Source: GAS188 sp963713805 (GTDB lineage Bacteria; Pseudomonadota; Alphaproteobacteria; Rhizobiales; Beijerinckiaceae). Taken from it: DNA of 64,000 nt. Numbering within the stretch: the first letter of the stretch is position 1; every line of letters begins with the position of its first letter. A program made the position numbers and the translations under genes. The stretch covers positions 62,001 to 126,000 of the forward strand of contig CAVQNF010000039.1 in assembly GCA_963713805.1 (NCBI GenBank), given 5' to 3'. A model generated the notes under the pieces. That model made no database searches and had not been told where the DNA came from. It worked only from the letters and a program-made list of their open reading frames with translations. Shown here piece by piece: positions 54,744 through 64,000 of this stretch.

Positions 54744-56007
54744 CGCGCTCTACCGCGCATCGTAGCGGCGTTGCCAGATCGGTCACGATGCGGGTCATCC
54801 AGGAGGGATGAGGCTCGGCGAGGGTCGGGCCGAGTTCCTCCGTCGAAAGCGTCGCGACGCCACGCGGCACCGCCTCGAATCGGGCGCGGTCGGCCTCGCC
54901 GAGCTTCCTCATCGCCAGCACCGTGAAGCCGCCATAGCCAGTGGGGTCCTGCTTTTTCGCCTGCGCTTGCGGCGACAGCAGGAAGTTGCAGAGCAGGAGC
55001 GCTGCGTCCTTATGCGCGGCATTGTAAGGGATGGCGAGAAAGCTCGCATTGCCGATCGTGCCTTTGTCGAAGACGAAGCTGCGCACGCTTTCGGGCAATT
55101 CGCCGCGCGCGATGGCGCTCGAGGCCTCCGCCGGGATTGAAGGACAGGGCAAGATCGATCTCGCCATCCGCCATCAATGTGCGCAGCGCCGCTGAATTCG
55201 CCGGATAGGCACGTCCCTGCCGCCACAGATTGGGCCGCAGCGCATCGAGATAGGCGAAGAGGGGAGCCGTGGCGGCGTCGAAATCGGCATCGTCGGCCGG
55301 TCTTTGCAAGCGCGAAGGATCGGGGGTGAGCTCGATCAGCACCTGCTTGAGGAAGGTCGCGCCGAGGAAATTCGCCGGATCCGGATAGGCGAAACGTCCC
55401 GGATGGGCCTTCGCCCATTGAAGCAGGGCCATCGCCGATTTGGGCGGCGCGGCGAGCGCCGGGCCCTCGCCGTAAAACACGAACTGCGCCATGTTCCACG
55501 GTGCTTCGAAACCGTCGGTCGGGATGGTGAAATCGCTGCGCAGGCCGGGCTTTCCCTCGACGTCGACATAACGCCAGTTCGGGAGCTCTTCGGCGAAGGG
55601 CCCAAACAGCAGTCCGTTCTTCTTCATCGAGGCGAAATTCGGCCCGTTGATCCAGATGAGGTCGACGGCGCCGCCTTCGTCTCGCCCCGCGGTCTTCTCG
55701 GCGAGCACGCGGGTCACCGCCTCGGCGGTGTCGCTGAGCTTCACCTCGACGACGCTCACGCCATAGCGCGCCTTCATCTCCTCGCCCGCCCAGGCGATGT
55801 AGTCGTTCATCGCCTGCGACCCGCCCCAGGCGTACCAATAGACCGTCTGCCCCCTTCGCCCGCTCGACGATCGCCGGCCAGTCTCTCGGATCGGGCACGA
55901 CGCCTCGAGCGCCGGCGAGCGCCGGCACCTGCCAAGGCGAAAAGACCGAGGAGGACGAGCATGGCTCGTCGCGAAACTCGCGTCGGCAGCGTCCCTTCAC
56001 CGGTCAT
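54673..56007 (-). CDS. ynjB: ABC transporter substrate-binding protein (YnjB-like), frame breaks
   Basis: Periplasmic binding protein of about 440 residues. Twin-arginine-like or Sec signal (RVSRRAMLVLLGLFALAGAG), then AGEEMKARYGVSVVEVKLSD, VDLIWINGPNFASMKKNGLL (characteristic YnjB block), MAQFVFYGEGPALA, NFLGATFLKQVLIELT, and GNASFLAIPYNAAHKDAALL. Frames change at about 55915, 55850 and 55135. The start overlaps the radical SAM stop in ATGA. The last residues (ESYI and stop) are antisense to a toxin remnant, so the native 3' end may be lost. Confidence 0.87.
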
Positions 56008-57073
56008 TGTTGCGCCTGCGCACGCCGGCCGAGACGGGCCGCCCGCCGCTCCTCGATGACCGGCCCGAGCACTTCCTCGTGGAAGGCGTCGCAGCCGATG
56101 CACAGATTGCCGTAGGCTTCGCCTTTCGGCGTCACGGTCTTGCTGCGCTCGAGGAAGCGATCGACGCTCCAGCCGAGCGAAAGACCCATGCGTTCGGGTG
56201 TCCCCCGATTGATGGCCTGGAAGGCCGGATGGGCCGCGAGGCTGTCGAGGATGCCGATCAACGACTCCTCGGTGAGATTGCCGAGCGGGTGCTTCGTCTT
56301 CAGGCAGCAGGGATAGACGTCGCCCGTCGGCGCGATCGCGACCTCCGAACCCGAGTGTCGATGGTTGAGGAAGTTGGCGCCTCCCGACCAGCGGTTGCAG
56401 AAATTATCGGCGAGCGTCGCGGTCGAGAGGCCGTTGCTCCAGGCGCGGCCCCGCGGCCATAATTTCCCGATCCATGTATCGGGCGTCGCGCCGAAGAAGG
56501 AATAGAGGGGACCCTCCTCATCGCGCCATTTGCGCTCGCCCGCCTTGTGGCCCGAAGCCGACATGCCGGCCGCCTCGAACCAGGAGATCAGTCGGTTTTT
56601 GAGCGTTTCGCGCTTTGTGCCTTGCATGCCGATGTGGAAATCATCCATGCCGGCGACCGAGATCATCCAGACGCCACGCGCCAGAAGCTCGCCGATGATG
56701 CGCTCGGTGATGAGATCGCCTGTCGTCTGCACCACGAGCTTGACGCCGCCCACGGGTGCGTATTTGGCGCGAAGAGCATCGAGTGCGGGGTAGAGAACCT
56801 CCTCGCGGACGGGGTCGAGCAGGACCTCGCCGCCCGAAAGGATCACGCGCCCAAGGCGTTCGGCGAAGCCGCCACCGGGCAGCGGCTGGCCGAGGTCGAG
56901 ATACACCATCCGGTCGGGCAGATTGCCGACGATGCGCGGGAAGCTGCGCTTCGCCCTCGAGACCTCATCGGCGAGCTCGTCACGGGCATAGGGGCGGAAT
57001 TTGTCGTCGTAGCAATGTGCGCATTTGCGGTGACAGGCAAGGAAAGCACGTAATAGATCGATTCCATCGGCAT
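56004..57073 (-). CDS. Radical SAM/SPASM-type protein, one frame break
   Basis: Cytosolic radical S-adenosylmethionine enzyme of about 355 residues. The [4Fe-4S]-SAM motif is CHRKCAHCY (CX3CX2C) after MPMESIYYVLSLP; one base is missing or two extra there, near 57030. RVILSGGEVLLDP is the GGE motif, and VVQTTGDLITERIIGELL follows. The C terminus has SPASM-like cysteines: GDVYPCCLKTKHPLGNL and GNLCIGCDAFHEEVLGPV, suggesting auxiliary iron-sulfur clusters. GTG 57142 is an alternative start. It overlaps ynjB and follows two glycosyltransferase genes; substrate unknown. Confidence 0.88.
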
Positions 57074-57193
57074 TCTCTCGACGACGCTCCCGCTTCTCGC
57101 AGGGGCTGGTGAGGCGGGGAGCGTCGACGAATTCAAGCTCACATCGGCGTGACAATGACAAGCGATTTGATGGCCGCGCCGGCCCTCGTCGCG

Positions 57194-57858
57194 TCAACCC
57201 GCCTTCGGTGGCGGCAAACCCCCATCTCGAGCAGCAGGCGACCGGAAGAATGGCGTCCATTCTTGCGGGTCGTGCTCGAGGAGCCGCGCCACGTCCTCCG
57301 GGCGGTCCACATCCCACACCGTGGCGGGTTCGGACCAGGTCAGCGCGGCGGCGTGCAAACGGGCACGCGTCTGTTGCATAACGCGCTCGGTGCCCCATTC
57401 GATCCCCACGAACAGGCTCTGCGATCGGACGCTGCAACCCGATGAGCCCATAGCCACCATCCTCCGCCGGGAGGAACACGGCATCGAGGCCGGCCCGAAG
57501 CGCGGCGGCGCAGAGACGCAAATGCTCCCGCGAAAGCATCGGACAGTCCGAGCCGACGAGCAGCAAGCGGCCCGCGCCGGGCCGCGAAGGCGGCGAGCAT
57601 GCGCTGCCCGATATCGCCCGGCGATTGCGGCGCGAGGCCGATGTCGAACTCGGCACGACAATCCGCGAAGAACGGATGGGAGGTGTCCGGCGAACACCAG
57701 AGCGTCACCTCGCCGAGCCTGGCCTCGACAGCGCTGCTCAGCACCTTGCGCACCAAGGCTGCGTGGAGCGCCGCCGCGCCTTGCGCTCCCAGGCGCGGGA
57801 TGAGCCGCGTCTTCGCCTCCCCCGCGACGGGCGCGCGGGCGAAAACGGCGATTCCCAA
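57194..57858 (-). CDS. GT-A fold transferase, DUF2064 (TIGR04282-type, rSAM-associated), frame breaks
   Basis: About 220 residues with the nucleotidyl/glycosyltransferase-like DUF2064 fold: FARAPVAGEAKTRLIPRLG (nucleotide site), TLWCSPDTSHPFFADC, GDIGQRMLAAFA, LLLVGSDCPMLSREHLRLCA, FLPAEDGGYGLIGLQRP, then FVGIEWGTERVMQQTRARL. Frames change at about 57590 and 57430. The start is probably TTG 57858 (SLGIAVF). TIGR04282 proteins are known as partners of radical SAM proteins, and one is encoded next to it. Confidence 0.83.
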
Positions 57859-57886
57859 GCTCTCGCGCCGACGCTCCCTTTGGCGC

Positions 57887-58650
57887 TCAGTCGCGGTCGC
57901 GGGACATAGCCATAGCGCCGCGCCAGCTTCCCCGTATCGGCGCCCGCCCAATAGGCGAGACGCAAGCACCACATGAGGAGGATGAGACGCCAGACGCCCT
58001 TGGCCTCGAACCGGCGCCCCGACGCGATCACGCGTTCCGTCAACGCCACCGGCGGACCAAGCCGCTTCAGCGCCTTGGAGATGGCGATGTCCTCCATCAA
58101 GGGGATGTCCGGATAGCGGCCCGCCCGCAGGAAGGCGTCACGACGCATGAAAATCGCCTGGTCGCCGGTCGCGACGCCGGTGAGCCGCGAGCGCCAATTC
58201 ATCATGAAGGCGACCACGCGCAACATGAAGGCGCGGCCGGTGAGCTCGACATCGAACCGGCCCCAATCTCGCCCTTCTCCCGCAAGCGCGGAAAGGACGA
58301 GTACGATCGGCGTTTTCGGGCAAGCGCGCATCGGCGTGCAGGAACAGGAGCACGTCGCCCTTGGCCCGCTCGGCGCCCGCATTCATCTGCGAGGCGCGTC
58401 CGCGCGGCGCGGTGATGACGAGATCGGACCATGGCCTCGCCTGCGCGACCGTCTCGTCCGCGCTCCCACCATCGACGACGATGATCTCGACGCCCCTTCG
58501 GCGCAAAGGCGCGAGCGCCTCGAGCGTGGCGTCGATCCGTGAGCCCTCGTCGAGCACGGGCAGGACGATCGAGAGGCGCCCCGGCTCAAGGCAAGCCTCG
58601 TCGGCCGCCCTAGGGCCGCGTCGACCGGGAGAGGTTCGAGACGGGGCCAA
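57887..58650 (-). CDS. Family 2 glycosyltransferase (TIGR04283-type, rSAM-associated), frame breaks
   Basis: About 250 residues: RLSIVLPVLDEGSRID and IIVVDGGSADET (GT2 nucleotide-sugar site), RGRASQMNAGAERAKGDVLL, FLHADARLPEN (metal-binding DxD-like HAD), TGDQAIFMRRDAF and PLMEDIAISKALKRLG. The frame changes near 58290. As written the frame runs to 57738 into the next gene; the family end (about GYVPRPR) and a TGA one frame over put the true stop near 57887. Partner of the DUF2064 gene in rSAM-linked clusters. Confidence 0.83.
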
Positions 58651-58658
58651 GGAAAGTC

Positions 58659-59304
58659 TCAGCGTCTCGCGAGCTTGAGGTGAACGACGGCTGGCGTCGT
58701 GACCGTGCGAACGAGCTCGAGCCCATGCAGATCGGAGCCGATGTTGTCGAACAGCCGCTCGCCGGCGCCCAGAAGCGTCGGCACGAGGCTGATCTCCATC
58801 TCGTCGACGAGGCCGGCCGCGAGATATTGCTGCGCGGTTTGCGCGCCGCCGCCGAGCGAGACATCCTTGTCGCCGGCGGCCGCCGCGCGAGATCGAGTGC
58901 CTTCGCGATCCCCTGAGTGACGAAGGTGAAAGTGGTCCCTCCTTCCAATGCGAGGGGTTCCCGCGGGTGGTGGGTGAGCACGAAGACAGGATGATGGAAG
59001 GGCGGATTGGCGCCCCACCACCCTTTCCACGGATCGCGCGCTATCCCAAGGGCCGGGATGTCCGCCGAACATGTTGCGCCCCATCACCGTGGCTCCGATG
59101 TTGGACGAACCATTGCTCCACGACAGGCGTGCTTTCGTTCACCTCTCCACCTTCAAGCCCAAGCAGGGCGCGAAAGGCCGCGAGCCGAAACGCCCAGGCG
59201 TGCAGACGCTCGCCGCCGATCCCGAGCGGGGCCTTGACGCTCTGATCGGGGCCGGCGACGAATCCGTCGAGCGACATCGATAATTTCAAGCGCAGCTTCG
59301 ACAT
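58659..59304 (-). CDS. Dihydrofolate reductase-like protein (RibD C-terminal family), frame breaks
   Basis: NAD(P)H-dependent reductase of about 210 residues: MSKLRLKLSMSLDGFVAGPD (family start), MGRNMFGG, HHPVFVLTHHPREPL-like middle, TFTFVTQGIAKALDLA, DVSLGGGAQTAQQYLAAGLV and EISLVPTLLGAGERLFDN. Frames change at about 59085, 59000 and 58900. It is 8 bp upstream of the GT2 start on the same strand, so it may head the radical SAM operon. Substrate unknown. Confidence 0.82.
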
Positions 59305-59517
59305 TCTCTCTCTCCGACCTGTGGACGAGCGCTTTTCGCCGCGATCATAGACATCATCAGCCGCTCGAACCCAACACGCTCATGCGACGCAAGGAGCCGC
59401 AACGAGACGCCAGGAAGGCTTTGCGACGTGAACGATTTCGGCACCCCGGCCGTTACTCTCAGCGCCGGGCCTCTTCGCGCCCGGTTCAGGGTGGGCCGCA
59501 GGCGAGGAACAATCGGG

Positions 59518-60326
59518 ATGAAGCGCTCGGAGCGAGCCAGGTCGCGGCGGCTGAAGCGGCATACGGGCCCGCAAGCCTGCACGTTTGCGCTCGCGGCCGC
59601 CTTGTCGTTCCTCGGCGCCGCACCCGGCGTGGCGGCGCCGCCACTGCCCCCTGTCCGCCCCTCGGCGCCCGCGACGAAGCCGCCAAGCGCCGCGGCACCT
59701 GCGCCGACACCTGCGCCAACTCCCGCGCCGACGCCTACGCCACCACCTGTTTCGCAAGAGGACGCCGCAGCCTGCCTCGCCAAGCTCGCCGCAAGCGGCG
59801 CCACGGCCGAGCCCGTGCCCGCTCCGCCCGCGCCCTTGCCCGATTGCAGCAGCATGACGCCGGTGCGATTGAGCGTCGATCCACCTCGCCTCCGGCGCCG
59901 TCGCTCGATCTGCCGGGCAAGTCCGATCGTGAATTGCGAATTCGCGCTCGTCTTCACCGACTATGCACGAAACCTCCTGGCGCCGCTCGCCGCCTCGATG
60001 CTCGGCTCGCCGGTGGCCGCGCTCGACACCGGGCCCGCCTATGAGTGCCGCGGCGCGCAATCACGTCGCCGGCGCGAAGACGAGCGCCCACGGCAAGGGG
60101 ATCGCCATCGATCTTGCCGGAGATCGTTCTCGCGGACCACCGGCGCATCGGCATCGCGCATCAGGCGGATGCGGCCGAGACGCTCTTCCTGCAAACGATG
60201 CGGCACGCCGCGTGCGGCTGGTTCACCACCGTGCTCGGCCCCGGCTCCGACCCCTCTCACGCCGAGCATCTCCATTTCGACATCTTGCAACACGGCGCGA
60301 GCGAGCGTTATCGAATCTGCGATTGA
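59518..60326 (+). CDS. Extensin-like domain protein with Pro/Thr/Ala repeat region, frame breaks
   Basis: Exported protein of about 268 residues. Signal peptide (CTFALAAALSFLGAAPGVAA), then a Pro-rich linker with PAPTPAPTPAPTPTPPP, then an Extensin-like_C domain: AKTSAHGKGIAIDLA, QTMRHAACGWFTTVLGPGSD and HAEHLHFDI (two conserved His and Asp, peptidase-like metal site). Frames change at about 59880, 60040 and 60120. The C-terminal domain is related to D-Ala-D-Ala carboxypeptidase-like (VanY) folds, so a peptidoglycan role is possible. Confidence 0.83.
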
Positions 60327-60553
60327 CGAGTGACGCCTCGGCCATGGCTAAGGGTCATCGGCGCGCATATTCGCACCAGGGCGGAGCGTTTGCACGGGAT
60401 CATCACGTTTGACAGGATCGAGCGGCGGCACGCCTTGAGCGCTCGGCGGCAGGGTGCGGCGCGTGGGCGCGGTGCCGTGAATGGACGCCCGGCGTCCAGC
60501 GTTACGCGCGGGTCGCGCCGGGACGATGGCGCAAGGCTTTCCCGGAGCGGCGC

Positions 60554-63237
60554 ATGACGAGCTTTCCGAACGACGCCGCCAAACGCCTCCTCGCGACCGC
60601 CGAGGCCAAGCGCCTGCACGGGCCACAAGCCAAGGCCTGGCGCCGCTTCGGCCCCTATCTCAGCGAGCGTCAATGGGGCACGGTGCGCGAGGACTACAGC
60701 GCCAACGGCGATGCCTGGGAGTATTTCTCGCATGAGGATGCGCGAAGCCGCGCCTATCGCTGGGGCGAGGACGGCATCGCGGGCTTCAGCGATGACGAGC
60801 TGCAGCGGGTGCCTGTCGCTCGCGCTCTGGAACGGCCGCGACCCCTTCCTCAAGGAACGCCTGTTCGGCCTCACCAATGCGGAAGGCAATCACGGCGAGG
60901 ACGTGAAGGAGCTTTATTTCTATCTCGACGCGACGCCGACCCATTCCTATCTGCGCATGCTCTACAAATATCCGCAAGGCGCGGTTTCCTTACGAGGAGC
61001 TGCGTCGCGAGAACGCGCGGCGCACCACGCTCGATCCCGAATATGAGCTCCTCGACACCGGCATCTTCGAGCGGCAACCGCTATTTCGACGTCACCGTCG
61101 AATACGCCAAGGCCGCGCCCGACGACATCTTGATGCGGGTCACGATCACCAATCAGGCGCCCGAGGCCGCGAAGCTTCATGTTCTGCCGCAGCTTTTCAC
61201 GCGCAATATCTGGTCGTGGGAGACGATAGCGAGAAGCCCTGGCTGCGAGCGATCGGCAGGCAAGGTGCTCGCTCGACATCCCGGCATGGAAGACCGCGAG
61301 CTTGCCGTCGACCAACCATGCGATTTCCTCTTCTGCGAGAACGAAACCAATGTGCGCCGCCTCTTCGGCGTCGAGGGCAAGGCCCGTTCAAGGATGGCAT
61401 CAATGATTTCGTCGTCGACGGCGACGAGAAGGCGATCCGCCGCGACCAGGGCACGAAATGCGCCGCTCATGTCGAGATCGACCTCGCGCCGGGAGCCACG
61501 GCGACGCTTCGCCTGCAGATTTCGTCAGGCCGGCGCCCAGGCTCCCCGCCTTTCGCGGATTTCGACGCGCATCTTCGCGGCGCGTCTCGCCGAGGCCGAT
61601 GAATTCTACGCGGCGCTGCAGAGCGACATCGCCAGCGAGGATGCGAAGCTCGTGCAGCGCCAGGCGCTCGCCGGCATGATCTGGTCGAAGCAATATTACA
61701 ATTTCGACGTGCGGCGCTGGCTCGCAGGGCGACCCTGCGCCAGCCGGCGCCTCCCGGTGAGCGCAAGTCCGGGCGCGATCGCGACTGGCAGCATTTGTCG
61801 AACAGCGACATCGTGTCGATGCCCGACACCTGGGAATATCCCTGGTACGCCTCATGGGATCTGTGCTTCCAGGCCGTGACCTTCGCGATCATCGATCCCG
61901 AATTCGCCAAGACGCAGCTCCTGCTCCTCACCGCAGGAGCGCTTCATGCATCCGAACGGCCAGCTTCCGGCCTATGAATGGGAGTTCAGCGACGCCAACC
62001 CCCCGCTGCACGCCTGGGCCGCCTGGCGCATCTACGAGATGGACAAGGCGCTCACCGGACGCGCCGACCGGGATTTTCTCGAACGCATCTTCCACAAGCT
62101 GCTCTTGAACTTCGGCTGGTGGGTGAATCGCAAGGATGCCGACGGCCGCAACGTCTTCCAGGGCGGCTTCCTCGGCCTCGACAATATCGGCCTCTTCGAC
62201 CGCTCATCGCCGTTGCCGACGGGCGGCTATATCGACCAGTCGGACGGCACGGCCTGGATGGCGAAATTCGCCTTGAGCCTCATGCGCATCGCGCTCGAGC
62301 TCGCGACGAGCGATCATGTCTACGAGGACATCGCGGTCAAGTTCTTCGAGCATTTCCTGTTCATCGCCGAGGCCATGAGCCGGGTCGGCATGACCGAGAC
62401 CGATCTTTGGAACGAGGAAGACCAGTTCTTCTACGACGTGCTGCGCCTGCCGAACGGCCATGGCGTGCCCATCCGCGTGCGCTCGCTCGTCGGCCTGATG
62501 CCGCTGATGGCCGTGCAGGTGCTCGACATCGCGAGCGCGAAGAGCTGCCGAAATTCGCGCAAGGCCTTGCTCTGGTTCTTCCACCACCGGCCTGACCTCG
62601 CCGCGCTGGTGTCGCGCTGGATGGAGCCCGGCATGAAGGGCTCGGCTCTCCTCGCGCTTCTGCGCGGGCATCGCATGAAGGCGGTGCTCGCCCGCATGCT
62701 CGATGAGACGGAGTTTCTTTCCGATCACGGCATCCGGTCGGTCTCGAAAATCACGAGGCGCATCCTTACGTCTTCCATGCGGACGGCAAGGAATTCAGCA
62801 TCCGCTATGTGCCGGGCGAATCCAATTCGCGGCTCTTCGGCGGCAACTCCAATTGGCGCGGCCCGGTCTGGATGCCGATCAACTATCTCCTGATCGAATC
62901 CCTCTATGAATTCGAGAGCTATTACAGCGAGGATTTTCTCGTCGAATACCCGGTGCGCTCCGGGCACAAGCTGCCGCTCGGCAAGATCGCCGAGATCCTG
63001 TCCGAACGCCTGACGCGCCTGTCGCTCAAGGGGCCGGACGGACGCCGCCCGGTGATGGCCGCCTATCCGGGCCTCGAGAAGCAGAAGGGCTCGGAAGATC
63101 TCGTGCTGTTCCATGAATATTACCACGGCGACACGGGGCGAGGCCTCGGCGCGTCGCATCAGACCGGCTGGAGCGGCCTCGTGGCCTTGCTGCTGCGGCC
63201 TCGGCGCCGGCAGGAAGCGGAGCACGGGCGGGAGTAG
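60554..63237 (+). CDS. GH63-like glucosidase (mannosyl-oligosaccharide glucosidase-type fold), many frame breaks
   Basis: Large cytosolic hydrolase of about 890 residues. N-terminal domain: YLSERQWGTVREDYSANGDA, HEDARSRAYRWGEDGIAGFS, LALWNGRDPFLKERLFGLTN, HGEDVKELYFYLD. Alpha-toroid: VSMPDTWEYPWYASWDLCFQ (catalytic Asp region), MHPNGQLPAYEWEFSDANPP, GGFLGLDNIGLFDRSS, EDQFFYDVLRLPNGHGVPI and GGNSNWRGPVWMPINYL. Frames change at about 60830, 60990, 61075, 61220, 61385, 61560, 61735, 61945 and 62745. The TAG stop is the first unit of heptad array 5. Confidence 0.85.
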
Positions 63238-63320
63238 CGAATAGCGAGCAGTGAAAAGTGAGAAGCGAATCCTCGCTACTCAGCAACTCACTGTTCACTT
63301 CGTCACTCGACCTTCTCAGT
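63231..63320. repeat. Heptad repeat array 5 (inverted, degenerate)
   Basis: Starts inside the hydrolase stop with GAGTAGCGAATAGCGAG, then GTGAAAA/GTGAGAA units; the right half has CTCGCTACTCAGC and CACTCGA units, ending at the stop of the convergent coiled-coil gene. Less regular than arrays 1-4. Confidence 0.75.
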
Positions 63321-64000
63321 TCAGCTCGGACGCGATGACGCCCTGGCTCGTGACCACGACCCAGCGCCGTCCGTGGCGCTCGATCGCCTCGACCTTGCCG
63401 ACGCCGGGGATGGCCTCGCCCACCGCGACCTCGCGATAGCCGCCGCGGCCCTCGACAAGGGCGATGCCGTCGTAGACGTCGCGCAAAACCCAGCCTTGGA
63501 TCGGCGGCTTCTGTAGAGCTTGCGCGTTGGCGGGCGTCACCTGAGCCTGCGTCATCTGGCCTGCGGCGGCGCGCCGAAAGGCGGTGGCGGGGCTTGCACG
63601 CCCGGGGCGCTGAGGCGGCTGCGGCACGATCGAGCCGACCGGCAGGGCATCGGTCTGGCGCTCCAGACGATCGAGCCGATCGACGATTTGCGCGAGCTTT
63701 TGCGCCGTCACCTGATCGGCGCGATCGAGCTTGCCCGAAAGCTGGGCGAGCGCGCCCGCCGTGTCGGATTTCGCCGCGTCGAGGCCTTGCTTCAAGGCAT
63801 CGACACTCGCCTTGAGGGACTTTGCATCATCGGTCGGGCGGCCGCGTTCGAGGCTCGCCTGGAGCCCCCCGAGGCTCGCCTTCAAGGCGCGCAGCTCGTC
63901 GGCAAGCTGGCGCGTCTCCTGGCGTTGCGCCGCCTCGCTTTGCCAGAGAAGCTGCGCCACATCGGCCTTCGCCTGGCCCACGGACTTTTGCGTCTCGAGA
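63316..64000 (-). CDS. Coiled-coil protein of unknown function (5' end beyond window)
   Basis: At least 227 residues with an open frame to base 64000, so the N terminus is missing. About residues 1-115 form a long coiled coil rich in Ala, Leu, Lys and Asp (RQLADELRALKASLGGLQAS, LSGKLDRADQVTAQKLAQI); then a Pro-rich linker, and a C-terminal compact domain (GWVLRDVYDGIALVEGRGGY, VAVGEAIPGVGKVEAIERHG, WVVVTSQGVI). This C-terminal domain occurs in uncharacterised Hyphomicrobiales proteins; function unknown. Confidence 0.8.
   Translation of the reverse strand, partial: LETQKSVGQAKADVAQLLWQSEAAQRQETRQLADELRALKASLGGLQASLERGRPTDDAKSLKASVDALKQGLDAAKSDTAGALAQLSGKLDRADQVTAQKLAQIVDRLDRLERQTDALPVGSIVPQPPQRPGRASPATAFRRAAAGQMTQAQVTPANAQALQKPPIQGWVLRDVYDGIALVEGRGGYREVAVGEAIPGVGKVEAIERHGRRWVVVTSQGVIASELN

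Noticed and set aside
33900..63240. Large block of pseudogenes undergoing decay
   Set aside because: Protein sequence is well conserved on both sides of each break, and grpE and glnD are among them; an error-prone assembly segment explains this better.
1..64000. tRNA, rRNA, SRP RNA or riboswitch
   Set aside because: No tRNA T-loop type GGTTCGANTCC block with matching acceptor stem, no rRNA signature and no known riboswitch core was recognised by eye; a covariance-model scan would be decisive.

Overview
The window is about 64 kb of GC-rich chromosomal DNA. Its gene content suggests an alphaproteobacterium of the order Hyphomicrobiales (Rhizobiales): a ccmI-ccmE-ccmF cytochrome c maturation block, an NdvA-like cyclic-glucan exporter next to a FeuN/FeuP/FeuQ-like signalling trio, a cobalt-type nitrile hydratase, an ffh-rpsP pair, and an intergenic palindrome at 22399-22444 of a type common in this order. 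No rRNA, tRNA or CRISPR array was found.

Layout. 1-2780 (minus): cytochrome c maturation. 3029-9194: envelope signalling (sensor kinase, regulator, PepSY protein), two tandem secreted trypsin-like proteases and the glucan exporter. 9298-14656: cell-wall enzymes (L,D-transpeptidase, amidase, lytic transglycosylase), a histone-deacetylase-like hydrolase, a cold-shock protein and a drug/metabolite exporter. 14683-22361: acyl-CoA ligase, glyoxalase II, cupin, a self-regulated ArsR/SRPBCC pair, GST, amino-sugar catabolism (nagB-nagA) and an SDR. 22913-25586: a YHS-domain protein, ffh and rpsP. 25.6-26.9 kb: an IS110-type element. 26.9-33.9 kb: an autotransporter, a FemAB-like protein, nucleoside salvage (cdd, punA), and a membrane protein / winged-helix regulator / uppS operon. 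33.9-42.6 kb: nitrile hydratase genes (minus) and a sugar operon (dehydrogenase, kinase, CUT2-type ABC transporter; plus). 42.6-49.9 kb: grpE, glnD, a serine hydrolase and a polar amino-acid ABC transporter without its own ATPase. 50-59.3 kb (minus): a tightly packed set of reductase, two glycosyltransferases, a radical SAM/SPASM enzyme and a YnjBCD-type ABC importer, split by an opposite-strand multicopper oxidase and the remains of a toxin-antitoxin pair. 59.5-64 kb: extensin-like protein, a GH63-like hydrolase and a coiled-coil protein that runs off the edge.

Two patterns cross the whole window. First, five intergenic arrays of 7-bp repeats (GAGTAGC/GTGAGGA on one side, the complementary CTACTCG/CTCACCC on the other) form long imperfect inverted repeats that begin at or next to stop codons. 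Second, reading frames are intact from 1 to 15 kb and from 28.9 to 33.9 kb, but nearly every long gene from 33.9 to 63.2 kb carries single-base frame breaks, including grpE and glnD; ffh also has one. These are most simply read as assembly errors, so the broken genes are annotated here as full-length functions with frame breaks.

The most system-like novelty is the 50-59.3 kb radical SAM / glycosyltransferase / ABC cluster. The most unusual DNA-level feature is the heptad-array family.
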